Notes: generated by a model not told the origin, from the letters alone. A stretch of 55,790 nt of DNA from Acidimicrobiia bacterium (GCA_040878325.1 JBBDMM010000004.1:48695-104484); one strand, 5' to 3'; shown: positions 23,235 through 32,090, counted from the stretch's first letter. Translations and numbers: made by a program.

Positions 23235-25450
23235 CCACCATCGCCCGCCCCCGGACCGAGCGCGGCGTGGGCGCCAGCGTCACCCGATCCGACGCCATCC
23301 CCAAGGTGAAGGGCGAATTCGCCTATTCGTCGGACCTCCACGCCGAGGGGATGCTCTGGGGTGCCACGGTCCGGAGCCCGCACGCTCACGCCCGGATTGT
23401 CTCGATCGACGTCGCCCCCGCGCTGGCTCTTCCCGGTGTACACGCCGCCCTGACTATCGAGGACGTCCCAGGGCGCCGAGCCTTCGGGCTGGAGGATGCC
23501 GACCAGCCCGCCCTGGCCGACGGACTCGTGCGTTTCTGGGGAGAGGCGGTGGCGGTGGTCGCCGCCGACGACCGCGAGACCGCCCGCCGGGCCGCCGCCG
23601 CCGTCCGGGTGGAGTACGAGCCACTCCCGCCGCTGGCGGACCCCGAGGAGGCCGAACGAATCGGATCGACCTTCCGGGTGATGAACATCGTCAACGGGAA
23701 TCCGGAGGCACACGGATCGGTGGCCGTCGAGGGTTACTACGAGGTGGGCCAGCAGGACCAGGCGCCCCTTGGTACCGAGAGCGGCATCGCCATCCCCGAT
23801 GGCGAAGGGGGGGTCGACCTCTACATCTCCACTCAATGGCTCCATGTCGACCATGAACAAGTCGTCGCCACCCTCGGCCTCCGGCCCGAGCAGGTGCGGC
23901 TTCACATGGCCGGGATCGGCGGCGCGTTCGGGGCGCGCGAGGACCTGAGCCTCCAGGTACACCTTTGCCTGCTCGCTCTTCACACGGGGCGCCCGGTGAA
24001 GATGGTCTACGACCGAGCGGAATCGTTCGTCGGGCACGTCCACCGGCATCCGGCCCGCATGTGGTATCGCCACGAGGCCGATTCGAACGGGAAGCTTCGC
24101 CGGGTAGAAGCCCGGCTGCTGCTCGACGGCGGGGCATACGCCTCGACCAGCTCCGCCGTGCTCGCCAACGCCTGCTACTTCGCGGTGGGCCCGTATCACT
24201 GCGACGCGGTCGAGGTGCATGGGGCGGCGGTACGCACCAACAACCCCCCGGCGGGGGCGATGCGAGGCTTTGGCGCGGTCCAGTCATGCTTCGGGTACGA
24301 GTCACAGATGGATCGCCTCGCCACCGCACTCGGCATCGACCCGATCGACCTGCGGTTGATGAACGCCCTGGAATCGGGCGACCGCCTCGCCACCACCGGC
24401 CAGCTGATCGAGGGCTCCCTCCCCACCCGACGGGTGATCGAAGCACTGCGGGCGATGCCGCTTTTCGACTCCGTTTCCGACGACCCGCGCCGGTTGCCCG
24501 GCGGCACCGGGCTCACCACCCCGACGACGGCGGTGCGTCGAGGTATCGGGTTCGCCGTCAGCATCAAGAACCTGGCGTTCTCCGAGTCCTTCGACGACTA
24601 CGCCGAGGCAAGGGCGGTGCTGACTTCCGACGGTCTGGAGATCCATACTGCCGCCGCCGAGGTCGGGCAGGGGCTGGTCTCGGTGGTGGAGCAACTTGCC
24701 CGAACGGTCACCGGCGTCGAACAGGTGCGGATGGTGTGGGTGGACACCTCGCGGATCGGGTCGGCCGGCTCGACCTCGGCCTCCCGCCAGACACAGATGA
24801 CCGGCGGCGCGGTAGTGGCAGCGTGCGAGACCTTGCTCGCCGAGGCGCTACTACGCGGCGGTGGAGATCGGCTCGACGACCGCGGTGTCTGGCGCGGCGA
24901 AGAACTTGTGGCGACCACCGCCGACCTGCTCGCCAGCGGACCCATCGAGCACCTGGAGAGGTTCCACCACCCCCCCACCGAACGGCCCGACGACCAGGGC
25001 CGGGGCAAGGTGCATGCCGGGTACGCCATCGCTGCCCACCGGGCAGTGGTCGATGTCGACCCCGACCTCGGCCTGGTGCGGGTGGTGCGGGTCGACACCG
25101 CCCAGGATGTCGGCAAGGCAATCAACCCGGCGGCGGTGATCGGCCAGATCGAGGGCGGGATCATGCAAGGCGTCGGCCTGGCGGTCATGGAGGAGATCGT
25201 TCTCGACCAGGGCGTGATGAAGAACGCCTCGTTCACCGACTACCTACTGCCCACCTTCCTCGATGCCCCCGACGTGGAAGCGATCCTGATCGAGGAACCC
25301 GACCACTGGGGTCCGTTTGGCGCCAAGGGTGTCGGCGAACCGCCCACGATCTCGTCCACCCCGGCAGTCGTGGCCGCCATCCGCAACGCCACCGGCCGCG
25401 ACCTGACCCGAGTGCCGGTGAGGCCGGAGCACATAGTGTTTTCCGAGTAG
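23231..25450 (+). CDS. Xanthine dehydrogenase family, molybdopterin-binding subunit
   Basis: A 739-residue catalytic subunit. Typical segments are SVTRSDAIPKVKGEFAYSSD at the start, IGGAFGAREDLSLQVH near residue 230, AMRGFGAVQSCFGYESQMDR near residue 340, SRQTQMTGGAVVAACE, and the C-terminal FGAKGVGEPPTISSTPA with the active-site Glu. The GTG at 23231 matches the overlap with the previous gene. Whether a cyanolysable selenium or sulfur ligand is used cannot be seen in the chain, but a selD gene occurs 19 kb away. Confidence 0.94.
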   Translation: MTTIARPRTERGVGASVTRSDAIPKVKGEFAYSSDLHAEGMLWGATVRSPHAHARIVSIDVAPALALPGVHAALTIEDVPGRRAFGLEDADQPALADGLVRFWGEAVAVVAADDRETARRAAAAVRVEYEPLPPLADPEEAERIGSTFRVMNIVNGNPEAHGSVAVEGYYEVGQQDQAPLGTESGIAIPDGEGGVDLYISTQWLHVDHEQVVATLGLRPEQVRLHMAGIGGAFGAREDLSLQVHLCLLALHTGRPVKMVYDRAESFVGHVHRHPARMWYRHEADSNGKLRRVEARLLLDGGAYASTSSAVLANACYFAVGPYHCDAVEVHGAAVRTNNPPAGAMRGFGAVQSCFGYESQMDRLATALGIDPIDLRLMNALESGDRLATTGQLIEGSLPTRRVIEALRAMPLFDSVSDDPRRLPGGTGLTTPTTAVRRGIGFAVSIKNLAFSESFDDYAEARAVLTSDGLEIHTAAAEVGQGLVSVVEQLARTVTGVEQVRMVWVDTSRIGSAGSTSASRQTQMTGGAVVAACETLLAEALLRGGGDRLDDRGVWRGEELVATTADLLASGPIEHLERFHHPPTERPDDQGRGKVHAGYAIAAHRAVVDVDPDLGLVRVVRVDTAQDVGKAINPAAVIGQIEGGIMQGVGLAVMEEIVLDQGVMKNASFTDYLLPTFLDAPDVEAILIEEPDHWGPFGAKGVGEPPTISSTPAVVAAIRNATGRDLTRVPVRPEHIVFSE

Positions 25451-25484
25451 GCCCCGGCTACGGCTCCAGCTCCAGCCAGACCCG

Positions 25485-25544
25485 GCCGCCCGCCTCCCGC
25501 CGCCCGCCTCCCGCAAGAGTCAAGAATCAAGAACCAAGAGTCAG
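25485..25544. repeat. Two back-to-back heptamer arrays (GCCKCCC and GARYCAA)
   Basis: Units GCCGCCC, GCCTCCC, GCCGCCC, GCCTCCC (25485-25512) are followed after 4 nt by GAGTCAA, GAATCAA, GAACCAA, GAGTCAG (25517-25544). Both have a 7-bp period but unrelated sequences. Confidence 0.92.
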
Positions 25545-25566
25545 GAGCGAGCATTGACAGCGCCTC

Positions 25567-25610
25567 TTGCCAATCCATTTGCCAATTGCGGGCCGAGCGA
25601 AGCGAGGCCC
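25567..25610. repeat. Degenerate CAATTGC heptamers plus GGCCGAGCGAAGCGAGGCC box
   Basis: CCAATCC, ATTTGCC and AATTGCG units run into GGCCGAGCGAAGCGAGGCC, the same composite seen at 31025 and 46970. Here it overlaps the most upstream possible start (TTG at 25586) of the next gene. Confidence 0.75.
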
Positions 25611-26746
25611 CTCTGAACATCGCTGTGATCGGCGGCGGGATCGCGGGTGCTTCGGTCGCCTATGAATTGTCCGCGCGCGCCGAGGTCGCTCTGTTCGAAC
25701 AGGAGCCGATCTGCGGATACCACTCCACCGGGCGGTCGGCCGCGTTGTTCACCGAGTGTTATGGGGACCCGGTGGTCCGCCGGCTCGCCATCGCCAGCCG
25801 GCCGTTCCTCGCGGCTCCTCCCCCCGGGTTCTCCGATTCGCCCCTGGTGACACCCCGGTCACTTCTGTTCGTCGGCACCGCCGACCAGGCACCGGCCCTG
25901 GCGACTGCGCTCGAGGAGTTTCGGGCGATGGTCCCCACCGTCAAAGGGGTCGGCGGGGAGGAGGCCCGCGCCCTGTGCCCGGTCCTCGACCCGGAGGTGG
26001 TGGCCGGCGGAATCCTCGAACCGGGGGCGATGGACATCGACGTCCACGCTCTGCACCTCGGGTACCAGCAAGCGGCGCGCACCCGGGGAGCGCGAATCCT
26101 CACCCGGTCTCCGGTCGTGAATCTGCGCCTCAACGGAGGCTCCTGGACGGTTGCCACCCCGGACGGCAACCACGAAGCCGACATCGTCGTCAACGCGGCC
26201 GGTGCGTGGGCCGACGTAGTGGGGGGCATGGCGGGGACGCATCCGATCGGGCTGGTGCCCAAGCGGCGGACCGCATTCACTTTCCGACCCCCTGACGGGT
26301 TCGACCACCGACGCTGGCCGATGGTGATCGACGTGGACGAGCACTGGTACTTCCGGCCGGAGGGCGCCCACCTGCTGGCGTCACCCGCCGACGAGACGGC
26401 CATGCATCCGTGCGACGCCCGGCACGAGGAGGCCGATGTCGCGCTGGCCATCGAGCGCATCACCGCGGTGACGACGATGCCGATCCGCTCGATCGAGCGC
26501 GCCTGGGCCGGGCTGCGGTCGTTCGTCGCCGACCATCGCCCGGTCAACGGCTGGGACCCCGAGGTGCCCGGCTTCTACTGGCTCGCCGCGCAGGGCGGTT
26601 TCGGCATCAAGACCGCCCCGGCGATGGCCAGGTTCGCCGAGGGCACGATCCTGGACGGCGCTCCCCCGGCCGACCTCACCCGGGCAGGACTGAGTGCCGG
26701 GGCCCTTTCACCGGCGCGGCTGGCGACCGAGGCCGAAAGCACCTGA
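25586..26746 (+). CDS. FAD-dependent oxidoreductase, DadA/glycine-oxidase type
   Basis: A protein of about 380 residues in the DAO family. The dinucleotide motif is NIAVIGGGIAGASVAYELS, followed by STGRSAALFTECYG, IVVNAAGAWAD and the C-terminal WAGLRSFVADHRPVNGWDPE / FYWLAAQGGFGIKTAPAMA. Members oxidise D-amino acids, glycine, sarcosine or related amines. The start is unusual: in frame there is only a TTG at 25586, inside the intergenic repeat, or a CTG at 25613 directly before NIAVIGGG. The CTG gives the natural N-terminus; the first nine residues from TTG (RAERSEAPL) are repeat-encoded. Confidence 0.85.
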   Translation: MRAERSEAPLNIAVIGGGIAGASVAYELSARAEVALFEQEPICGYHSTGRSAALFTECYGDPVVRRLAIASRPFLAAPPPGFSDSPLVTPRSLLFVGTADQAPALATALEEFRAMVPTVKGVGGEEARALCPVLDPEVVAGGILEPGAMDIDVHALHLGYQQAARTRGARILTRSPVVNLRLNGGSWTVATPDGNHEADIVVNAAGAWADVVGGMAGTHPIGLVPKRRTAFTFRPPDGFDHRRWPMVIDVDEHWYFRPEGAHLLASPADETAMHPCDARHEEADVALAIERITAVTTMPIRSIERAWAGLRSFVADHRPVNGWDPEVPGFYWLAAQGGFGIKTAPAMARFAEGTILDGAPPADLTRAGLSAGALSPARLATEAEST

Positions 26747-26766
26747 CCGGAGGCCCACCGGCCAGG

Positions 26767-26772
26767 TTAGAT
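26767..26772 (+). promoter_or_regulatory. -10 element TAGATT with a leadered transcript
   Basis: TAGATT lies about 50 nt before the ATG at 26822, and a GGAGG ribosome-binding site precedes that start, in contrast to the leaderless units. Confidence 0.4.
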
Positions 26773-26821
26773 TTCAGGACGAGGCAGCAGCCGCGCCCGT
26801 AGCGCCGATCCTGGAGGACCG

Positions 26822-28084
26822 ATGGCGAAGCGGAGCGACCCCGCGGAGACCGCTCTCCACCCCGAGAGCCTGATGATGTCCTACGGCTACGAGCCGGAGT
26901 GGTCCGAAGGGGCGGTGTCCCCTCCCATCTTCCAGACCTCGACCTTCGTCTTCCCCAATGCCGCGGCCGGCAAGCGATGCTTCCAGGTTGCCTATGGCCT
27001 GGCCGACGCCGAGCCGGGCGAGCGGCCCCACCTGATCTACTCGCGCATCAACAACCCCAACCTGGAGATCGCAGAGGACCGCCTCGCCTTGTGGGATGGC
27101 GCCGAGAGAGGGGCGGTGTTCGTCAGCGGGATGGCGGCGATCACCACCACCATGTGGGCTCACCTGCGGCCGGGCGATGTGATCGCCGCGAGCACCCCGA
27201 TCTACGGCGGCACCCAACATTTCATCGATTCGGTGCTGCCGGAGTTCGGCGTCCGGGTGGTCCGTTTCGGCCCGCATGAGACGGCCGACCAGATCGCCGC
27301 CGCCATCGACGGTGCCGGGGGACCACTCGGAATGGTCTACGCCGAGACGCCGGCCAATCCGACCAACGACCTGATCGACCTGGCGATGTGCACCCAACTC
27401 GCCGCCCGGTTCTCCACCCTCGACCGCAAGGTGCCGTTCGCGGTGGACAACACCTTCCTGGGGCCGGTGTTTCAGCGGCCCATCGACCATGGCGCCGACA
27501 TCGTCCTGTACTCGGCCACCAAGTACCTCGGAGGACACGGTGACATCATCGCCGGCGCCGCCACCGGCTCGGCCGAGATGATGGGGCCGATCCGGGCGAT
27601 GCGCACCTTCACCGGGAGCATGATGAGCCCGTTCACGGCCTGGCTGTTGCTGCGGAGCCTCACCACGCTGCGAATGCGAATGGAGCATCAGGCCGACTCG
27701 GCCCGAAAGGTGGCCGACTACCTCCGTGGGCACCCCAAGGTCACCGCGGTGAACTACCTGGGCCACATCGAGGCGGGCGACCCCCGCCACGACCGGTTCA
27801 AAGAGCAGTGCCTCGGCGCCGGCGGGATGATCTCCTTCGAAATCGACGGCGGTGAACCGGAGTGCTATCGCTTCCTCGACGGGCTCCGGCTCTTCAAGCT
27901 GGCGGTGAGCCTCGGGTCCGTCGAGTCCCTCGCCGAGCACCCCTGTTCGATGACCCATTGCGAGGCCGGGCCGGAGGAGAACGCCAAGATCGGAATCACC
28001 GAGAGCCTGGTGCGCCTCTCCATCGGGGTCGAACATCCCGACGATCTGATCCGCGACATCGCCAGGGCGCTCGATCAAGTCTGA
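26822..28084 (+). CDS. Cys/Met metabolism PLP-dependent enzyme (methionine gamma-lyase / cystathionine gamma-synthase family)
   Basis: A 420-residue fold-type I enzyme. Conserved points are PIFQTSTFVFPNA, YSRINNPNLEIAEDRLA, FVSGMAAITTT, the YAETPANPTNDLID and VDNTFLGPVFQRPI segments, and the PLP lysine in LYSATKYLGGHGD near residue 232. The C-terminal ITESLVRLSIGVEHPDDLI is also typical. The sequence cannot separate gamma-lyase from gamma-synthase activity. A strong Shine-Dalgarno GGAGG sits before the ATG. Confidence 0.9.
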   Translation: MAKRSDPAETALHPESLMMSYGYEPEWSEGAVSPPIFQTSTFVFPNAAAGKRCFQVAYGLADAEPGERPHLIYSRINNPNLEIAEDRLALWDGAERGAVFVSGMAAITTTMWAHLRPGDVIAASTPIYGGTQHFIDSVLPEFGVRVVRFGPHETADQIAAAIDGAGGPLGMVYAETPANPTNDLIDLAMCTQLAARFSTLDRKVPFAVDNTFLGPVFQRPIDHGADIVLYSATKYLGGHGDIIAGAATGSAEMMGPIRAMRTFTGSMMSPFTAWLLLRSLTTLRMRMEHQADSARKVADYLRGHPKVTAVNYLGHIEAGDPRHDRFKEQCLGAGGMISFEIDGGEPECYRFLDGLRLFKLAVSLGSVESLAEHPCSMTHCEAGPEENAKIGITESLVRLSIGVEHPDDLIRDIARALDQV

Positions 28085-28103
28085 GGTAGCTCGCACCTCC
28101 CTT

Positions 28104-28109
28104 TACGAT
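28104..28109 (+). promoter_or_regulatory. Leaderless -10 element TACGAT
   Basis: TACGAT is followed by 6 nt and the ATG at 28116. Confidence 0.6.
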
Positions 28110-28115
28110 CGAGCC

Positions 28116-29354
28116 ATGAGACGCATCGCGCTCGCGATCGTGTTGCTGCTGGTCGGGGGTTGCGGGGACGATGGGGCGGTCCAATCGACCACCACGACCC
28201 CGGTGACGACAACGGCGGGTATGACCACCTCGACGAACCCCACCTCGTCGACCACGCTCGGATCGACCACGACGACGGCTCCGGCCGAGTCAGTGCCTCT
28301 CGATACCGTCGGTGAGCTGGTGCTCGATCCTGTCGGTGAAGGCTTCGCCTCCCCCGTGTTCGTGACGGCGCGACCGGGCGACGACCGGCTCTACGTCGTC
28401 AACCAGGAAGGCACCGTCCAGTCGATGAGCCGCGACGGCGGCGATGTGCAGCTGGTTCTCGACATTCGCGACAGGGTGTGGTTCGCGGGCGAACGCGGTC
28501 TGCTCGGCCTGGCTTTCCATCCAGATGATCCCGAACGCGCCTTCGTCCACTACTCCCGAAATGGGGACTTCTCCACGACCATCGTCGAGTATCACATGCC
28601 GACCGATGGCTCCGACCCCGAGCGCGTCCAGCTGATCCTCCGCCACCCCCAGCCCGCCCAGAATCACAACGGGGGGATGATCGCCTTCGGACCCGACGGG
28701 TACCTCTACATCGCCCTCGGCGATGGAGGTGGCGGTGGCGACCAGTACCGCAACGGCCAGGACCCCTCCACTCTTCTCGGCGCGATCCTCCGCATCGACG
28801 TCGACTCCGGCGACCCATACGCGATTCCCAGCGACAACCCGTTCGCCGATGGATCGGATGGGGCGCCCGAGGTGTTCTTCTGGGGTTTGCGCAATCCCTG
28901 GAGATTCAGCTTCGACGGCACCGACTTGTGGGTCGCCGACGTGGGGCAGGGTTCATGGGAGGAGATCAACCGCGTCGGCCTCGACATGCGCGGAGCGAAT
29001 TTCGGCTGGCCGATCCTCGAAGGAACCCACTGCTACGACGGTCCCGAGGAGCTGTGCGAAGACGATGTCTTCATCGGACCCGTTTACGAGTACTCCCACG
29101 ACGACGGCAGATGCTCGGTGACCGGGGGCTACGTGTACCGCGGTGCGAACCACCCCGAACTGGACGGCGTGTACTTCTTCGGCGACTACTGCTCCACCGA
29201 AATCATGGTGATCCGGGTCGAGGGCGGCGAGGTCATCGACTCCCGCATCTTCGCCACCGGGCTGGAGCACTTGTCGTCGTTCGGTGTCGACCATGACGGC
29301 GAGCTCTACGTCACCACGGCGTCCGGGGTCTACCGAATCGGCTTCGACGCCTAG
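28116..29354 (+). CDS. PQQ-dependent sugar dehydrogenase-like lipoprotein (glucose/sorbosone family)
   Basis: A 412-residue secreted lipoprotein. The signal peptide ends in VGGC (Cys16), followed by a Thr/Ser-rich linker to about residue 60 and then a six-bladed beta-propeller of the GSDH/HHIPL family. Family motifs are FVTARPGDDRLYVVNQEG, GERGLLGLAFHPD, HNGGMIAFGPDGYLYIALGD, WGLRNPWRFSFD, DVGQGSWEEIN and GGYVYRG. It probably acts outside the membrane on a sugar, with PQQ or calcium; neither is certain. Its stop shares the palindrome CTAG with the convergent ThiF gene. Confidence 0.9.
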   Translation: MRRIALAIVLLLVGGCGDDGAVQSTTTTPVTTTAGMTTSTNPTSSTTLGSTTTTAPAESVPLDTVGELVLDPVGEGFASPVFVTARPGDDRLYVVNQEGTVQSMSRDGGDVQLVLDIRDRVWFAGERGLLGLAFHPDDPERAFVHYSRNGDFSTTIVEYHMPTDGSDPERVQLILRHPQPAQNHNGGMIAFGPDGYLYIALGDGGGGGDQYRNGQDPSTLLGAILRIDVDSGDPYAIPSDNPFADGSDGAPEVFFWGLRNPWRFSFDGTDLWVADVGQGSWEEINRVGLDMRGANFGWPILEGTHCYDGPEELCEDDVFIGPVYEYSHDDGRCSVTGGYVYRGANHPELDGVYFFGDYCSTEIMVIRVEGGEVIDSRIFATGLEHLSSFGVDHDGELYVTTASGVYRIGFDA

Positions 29355-30511
29355 GGACGGGTGACACTGCCGGCGAATCGGCATGTCTCGTCGTAGTCCA
29401 CCAATGCCGGAGGACGGGACTCGTCGGCGCACGCCGGGCACGTCGGGTCTCGATCGAAGCGCAGTTCGGCGAACTCCTGGGCAAGGGCGTCGTAAGAGAT
29501 CAGGCGGCCCCGCAGCGTCTCACCCACGCCGAGGATCGCCTTCACGGCCTCCACTGCCTGCATCGAGCCGATCACCCCCGGTAGCGCGCCCAGCACCCCC
29601 GCCTCGGCGCAATTGGGGGCGAACTCGGGAGGCGGGGGTTGCGGGAACAGGCACCGATAGCAAGGCCCCCGATACGGGTCGAACACCGTCACCTGCCCCT
29701 CCCACCGGAAGATCGATCCGTGCACCACCGGGATCCGGAGGTGCAGCGACGCGTCGTTGAGCAGGTAGCGGGTGGGGAAGTTGTCGGCGCCGTCGACCAC
29801 GACGTCGTATCCCTCCATGAGGCCGAGGGCGTTGCCGGCCTTGATCGCCACGGGGTGCGGGATCACCTCGACATCGTCGTTGAGCCGATGCAGCGTCTCC
29901 GCCGCGGAGGCCACTTTCGGGACACCGAGCCGGGTGCCGTCGTGCAGCACCTGGCGCTGCAGATTGGTCACGTCGACCACATCTGGATCGACCACCCCGA
30001 TCGTGCCCACACCCGCGGCGGCGAGGTACAGCAGCGCCGGCGAACCAAGCCCGCCGGCTCCGACCACCAGGACTCGAGCATCGAGCAGCCGCTGCTGCCC
30101 CGCCTCGCCGATCTCGCGCAGAACGAGGTGCCGGGCATACCGCCCGCTCCGGGTTTGCTCGGATGCCATCGCCACGGGGTGACCTGCCCGACGCCACATG
30201 TCCATGCCACCCGCCAGGGAAGCGACATTGGAGTAGCCCAGGGTCTCGAGAGTCTTGGCGGCGAAGGCCGAGCGATTCCCATGGGCGCAGTAGAGAACCA
30301 CCGCCGTTCCAGGGTCGGGGGTGATTTCGCCGATCGATCCCATCAGGCTGCCCTGCGGCACCAGGTGCGCTCCCTCGATGATCCCCGAGGCGTACTCGAA
30401 GACCTCCCTGATGTCGACCAGCACCGGGGGCGGATCGGCGGATGCCAACTCGTCCACCGACACCTCGCGAATCACGGCTCGCATCCGGGCCACCAGCTCG
30501 CCGTACGTCAT
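29351..30511 (-). CDS. Rhodanese-ThiF/MoeB fusion, E1-like sulfur-carrier activating enzyme
   Basis: A 386-residue protein. Residues about 16-110 are a rhodanese domain (LVDIREVFEYASGIIEGAHL; active-site Cys75 in YCAHGNRSAFAA), and residues about 125-360 are a ThiF/MoeB adenylation domain (VLVVGAGGLGSPALLYLAAAG, DVTNLQRQVLHD, DGADNFPTRYLLND). Zinc-binding CxxC pairs are CYRC and CPAC. In well-known MoeZ/MOCS3-type proteins the rhodanese is C-terminal; here the order is reversed. The start overlaps the stop of the JAMM gene, so E1-like enzyme and isopeptidase-like protease are made together. The sulfur carrier itself is not in the window. Confidence 0.92.
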   Translation of the reverse strand: MTYGELVARMRAVIREVSVDELASADPPPVLVDIREVFEYASGIIEGAHLVPQGSLMGSIGEITPDPGTAVVLYCAHGNRSAFAAKTLETLGYSNVASLAGGMDMWRRAGHPVAMASEQTRSGRYARHLVLREIGEAGQQRLLDARVLVVGAGGLGSPALLYLAAAGVGTIGVVDPDVVDVTNLQRQVLHDGTRLGVPKVASAAETLHRLNDDVEVIPHPVAIKAGNALGLMEGYDVVVDGADNFPTRYLLNDASLHLRIPVVHGSIFRWEGQVTVFDPYRGPCYRCLFPQPPPPEFAPNCAEAGVLGALPGVIGSMQAVEAVKAILGVGETLRGRLISYDALAQEFAELRFDRDPTCPACADESRPPALVDYDETCRFAGSVTRP

Positions 30512-30927
30512 CGAGCCCCCTCGGTGACGGGCACGACCTCGATCGGTTCCTCCACCGCCCTTCCCGTTCGAATCCACCAACCTCGGAGCTCGGGCGTCTC
30601 GGGATCCGCAAGCCCCACGATCAGATACACCCAGTCCGGTTCCAGGGCACGGGAGATGTCCGTCTGCGACGGGACCGCGGCAGTGCGGGGATGCGAGTGG
30701 AACGAGCCGCCCAAAGACCACCCGTTGGATTCGGCATCGCCGAGCGAGGCAAAGTGCTGGTCGGGATCGACGGTGAACGAGAAGGGCGACCGGTCGACAT
30801 TGTCCAGGCAATACGCCCGCCGCACCCGGCCGTCACCATCCACAGCCAACAAGCCGCACGCCTCGTTCGGATGGCCCGCCCGAGCATGCAGGACGATCTC
30901 TGCGCGAATGGCTTCAGAAAGCAGCAT
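30508..30927 (-). CDS. JAMM/Mov34-family metalloprotease
   Basis: A 139-residue JAB1/MPN+ protein with the Zn motif: Glu in NEACGLLAV near residue 23 and HSHPRTAAVPSQTD near residue 76. Stand-alone bacterial members such as Mec cleave a sulfur-carrier protein from its product. Pairing with the rhodanese-ThiF gene suggests a role in releasing cysteine or another thio-product from a ThiS/MoaD-like carrier. The ATG at 30927 lies 9 nt after TACCGT. Confidence 0.9.
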   Translation of the reverse strand: MLLSEAIRAEIVLHARAGHPNEACGLLAVDGDGRVRRAYCLDNVDRSPFSFTVDPDQHFASLGDAESNGWSLGGSFHSHPRTAAVPSQTDISRALEPDWVYLIVGLADPETPELRGWWIRTGRAVEEPIEVVPVTEGAR

Positions 30928-30936
30928 GGAAAGAGG

Positions 30937-30942
30937 ACGGTA
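30937..30942 (-). promoter_or_regulatory. Leaderless -10 element TACCGT
   Basis: TACCGT on the minus strand, 9 nt before the ATG of the JAMM gene; heptamers of the CAGTCTC type begin right behind it. Confidence 0.5.
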
Positions 30943-30943
30943 A

Positions 30944-30964
30944 CGCAGTCTCCAGTCTCGAGTC
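30944..30964. repeat. Heptamer array YCRGTCT-type
   Basis: Units CGCAGTC, TCCAGTC, TCGAGTC form a short degenerate array at 7-bp spacing, next to the JAMM gene promoter. Confidence 0.7.
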
Positions 30965-31024
30965 TTCGGGAACGAGCCCTCGGCCATCCGGCTTCCGCAG
31001 GAAGGCGCCTCCTGCCTTTCCGTC

Positions 31025-31073
31025 GAATTGCGAATCGCGAATTGCGAATTGCGGGGCCGAGCGAAGCGAGGCC
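31025..31073. repeat. GAATTGC x4 array plus GGCCGAGCGAAGCGAGGCC box
   Basis: GAATTGC, GAATCGC, GAATTGC, GAATTGC (31025-31052), then GGCCGAGCGAAGCGAGGCC up to the stop codon of the minus-strand dehydrogenase. Nearly the same composite occurs at 46970. Confidence 0.93.
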
Positions 31074-32090
31074 CTACGGCTCGATCACCACGCGGATGTC
31101 GTCGCCGAAGGCTTCGAGGCGATCCATGGCCTCGGTGACTGCGGCGGCGTCGAGGGGAATGCGGCGGGTGATGGCCTCCCCCAGTTCGAGCGTCCCGTTG
31201 TCGGCCATCGTCAGCAGCTCGTCGATCTCGGTTGCGAGGTGATCGGCCGAGCCGCGTAAGTCGACCTCCCGTTTGACCAGATCTCGATAGGGGTCCAGGC
31301 CGAACTCCCGGTGCGTGATACCCACCGCGACGGCGCGCCCGGAGGGCGCCAAAGAGTCCAGGGCCGACTTCATCACCTCGGCGCTGCCCACCAGTTCGAG
31401 GGCGACATCCACCCCACCAGCGGCGAGCAGCGCGGCTACCGGGTCGGCGTTGCCGTCGACGGGTACGGCTCCGAGCGCGGCCGCCGCCTTGAGCTTGCGC
31501 GGGTTGACGTCGACCGCGAAAACCTGCGACGCCCCCAGGATCTGCGCCAGTCGGATGGCCGACACTCCCAGCCCTCCCGCTCCAAAGATCGCCACGCTCG
31601 AGCCGGGCGCCACCTCACCCCGGCGGAGGGCGTGGAGGGCGGTCGCCGAGGAGCACATCATGATGGCCGCCACCGCCGTGTCGACACCGGCGGGCACCAG
31701 GTGGGCGTTGCGGGCCGGCACCGCGATCTGCTCGGAGTAGCCACCCTGGCGGTCGAGACCGATCATTTGCCCCACTTCGCAGAACTGTTCGGCGCCCCGC
31801 CGGCACTGAGCGCAGGTTCCGCAGGTGACCAGGTAGTGGAGGCAGACCCGGTCTCCCACCGCCCGATCGGCCACCTCCACGCCCACATCGATGATCGTGC
31901 CCGCCACCTCGTGACCCGGGACCAGCGGCAGCGACGGCACCGGTCGAGTCCCCGATCGATAGTGCACATCCGACCGACAGATCCCGGCAGCCTCCACCCG
32001 CACCACCACATCTAACGCCCCGGGGATGAGGTCGGGCAGCTCGACATCCGACAGCGGGGCACCGTACGCGGTGATGGTGACGGCACGCAT
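31074..32090 (-). CDS. Zinc-dependent alcohol dehydrogenase (MDR superfamily)
   Basis: A 338-residue medium-chain dehydrogenase. Catalytic zinc ligands lie in AAGICRSDVHYRSG and PGHEVAG. The structural zinc loop has CGTCAQCRRGAEQFC. The NAD(P) site is VAIFGAGGLGVSAIRLAQ, with Asp in VFAVDVN favouring NAD. The substrate is unknown. The ATG at 32090 lies 6 nt after TAGCCT; a TTG one codon upstream is less likely. Its 3' end abuts the GAATTGC repeat. Confidence 0.9.
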   Translation of the reverse strand: MRAVTITAYGAPLSDVELPDLIPGALDVVVRVEAAGICRSDVHYRSGTRPVPSLPLVPGHEVAGTIIDVGVEVADRAVGDRVCLHYLVTCGTCAQCRRGAEQFCEVGQMIGLDRQGGYSEQIAVPARNAHLVPAGVDTAVAAIMMCSSATALHALRRGEVAPGSSVAIFGAGGLGVSAIRLAQILGASQVFAVDVNPRKLKAAAALGAVPVDGNADPVAALLAAGGVDVALELVGSAEVMKSALDSLAPSGRAVAVGITHREFGLDPYRDLVKREVDLRGSADHLATEIDELLTMADNGTLELGEAITRRIPLDAAAVTEAMDRLEAFGDDIRVVIEP

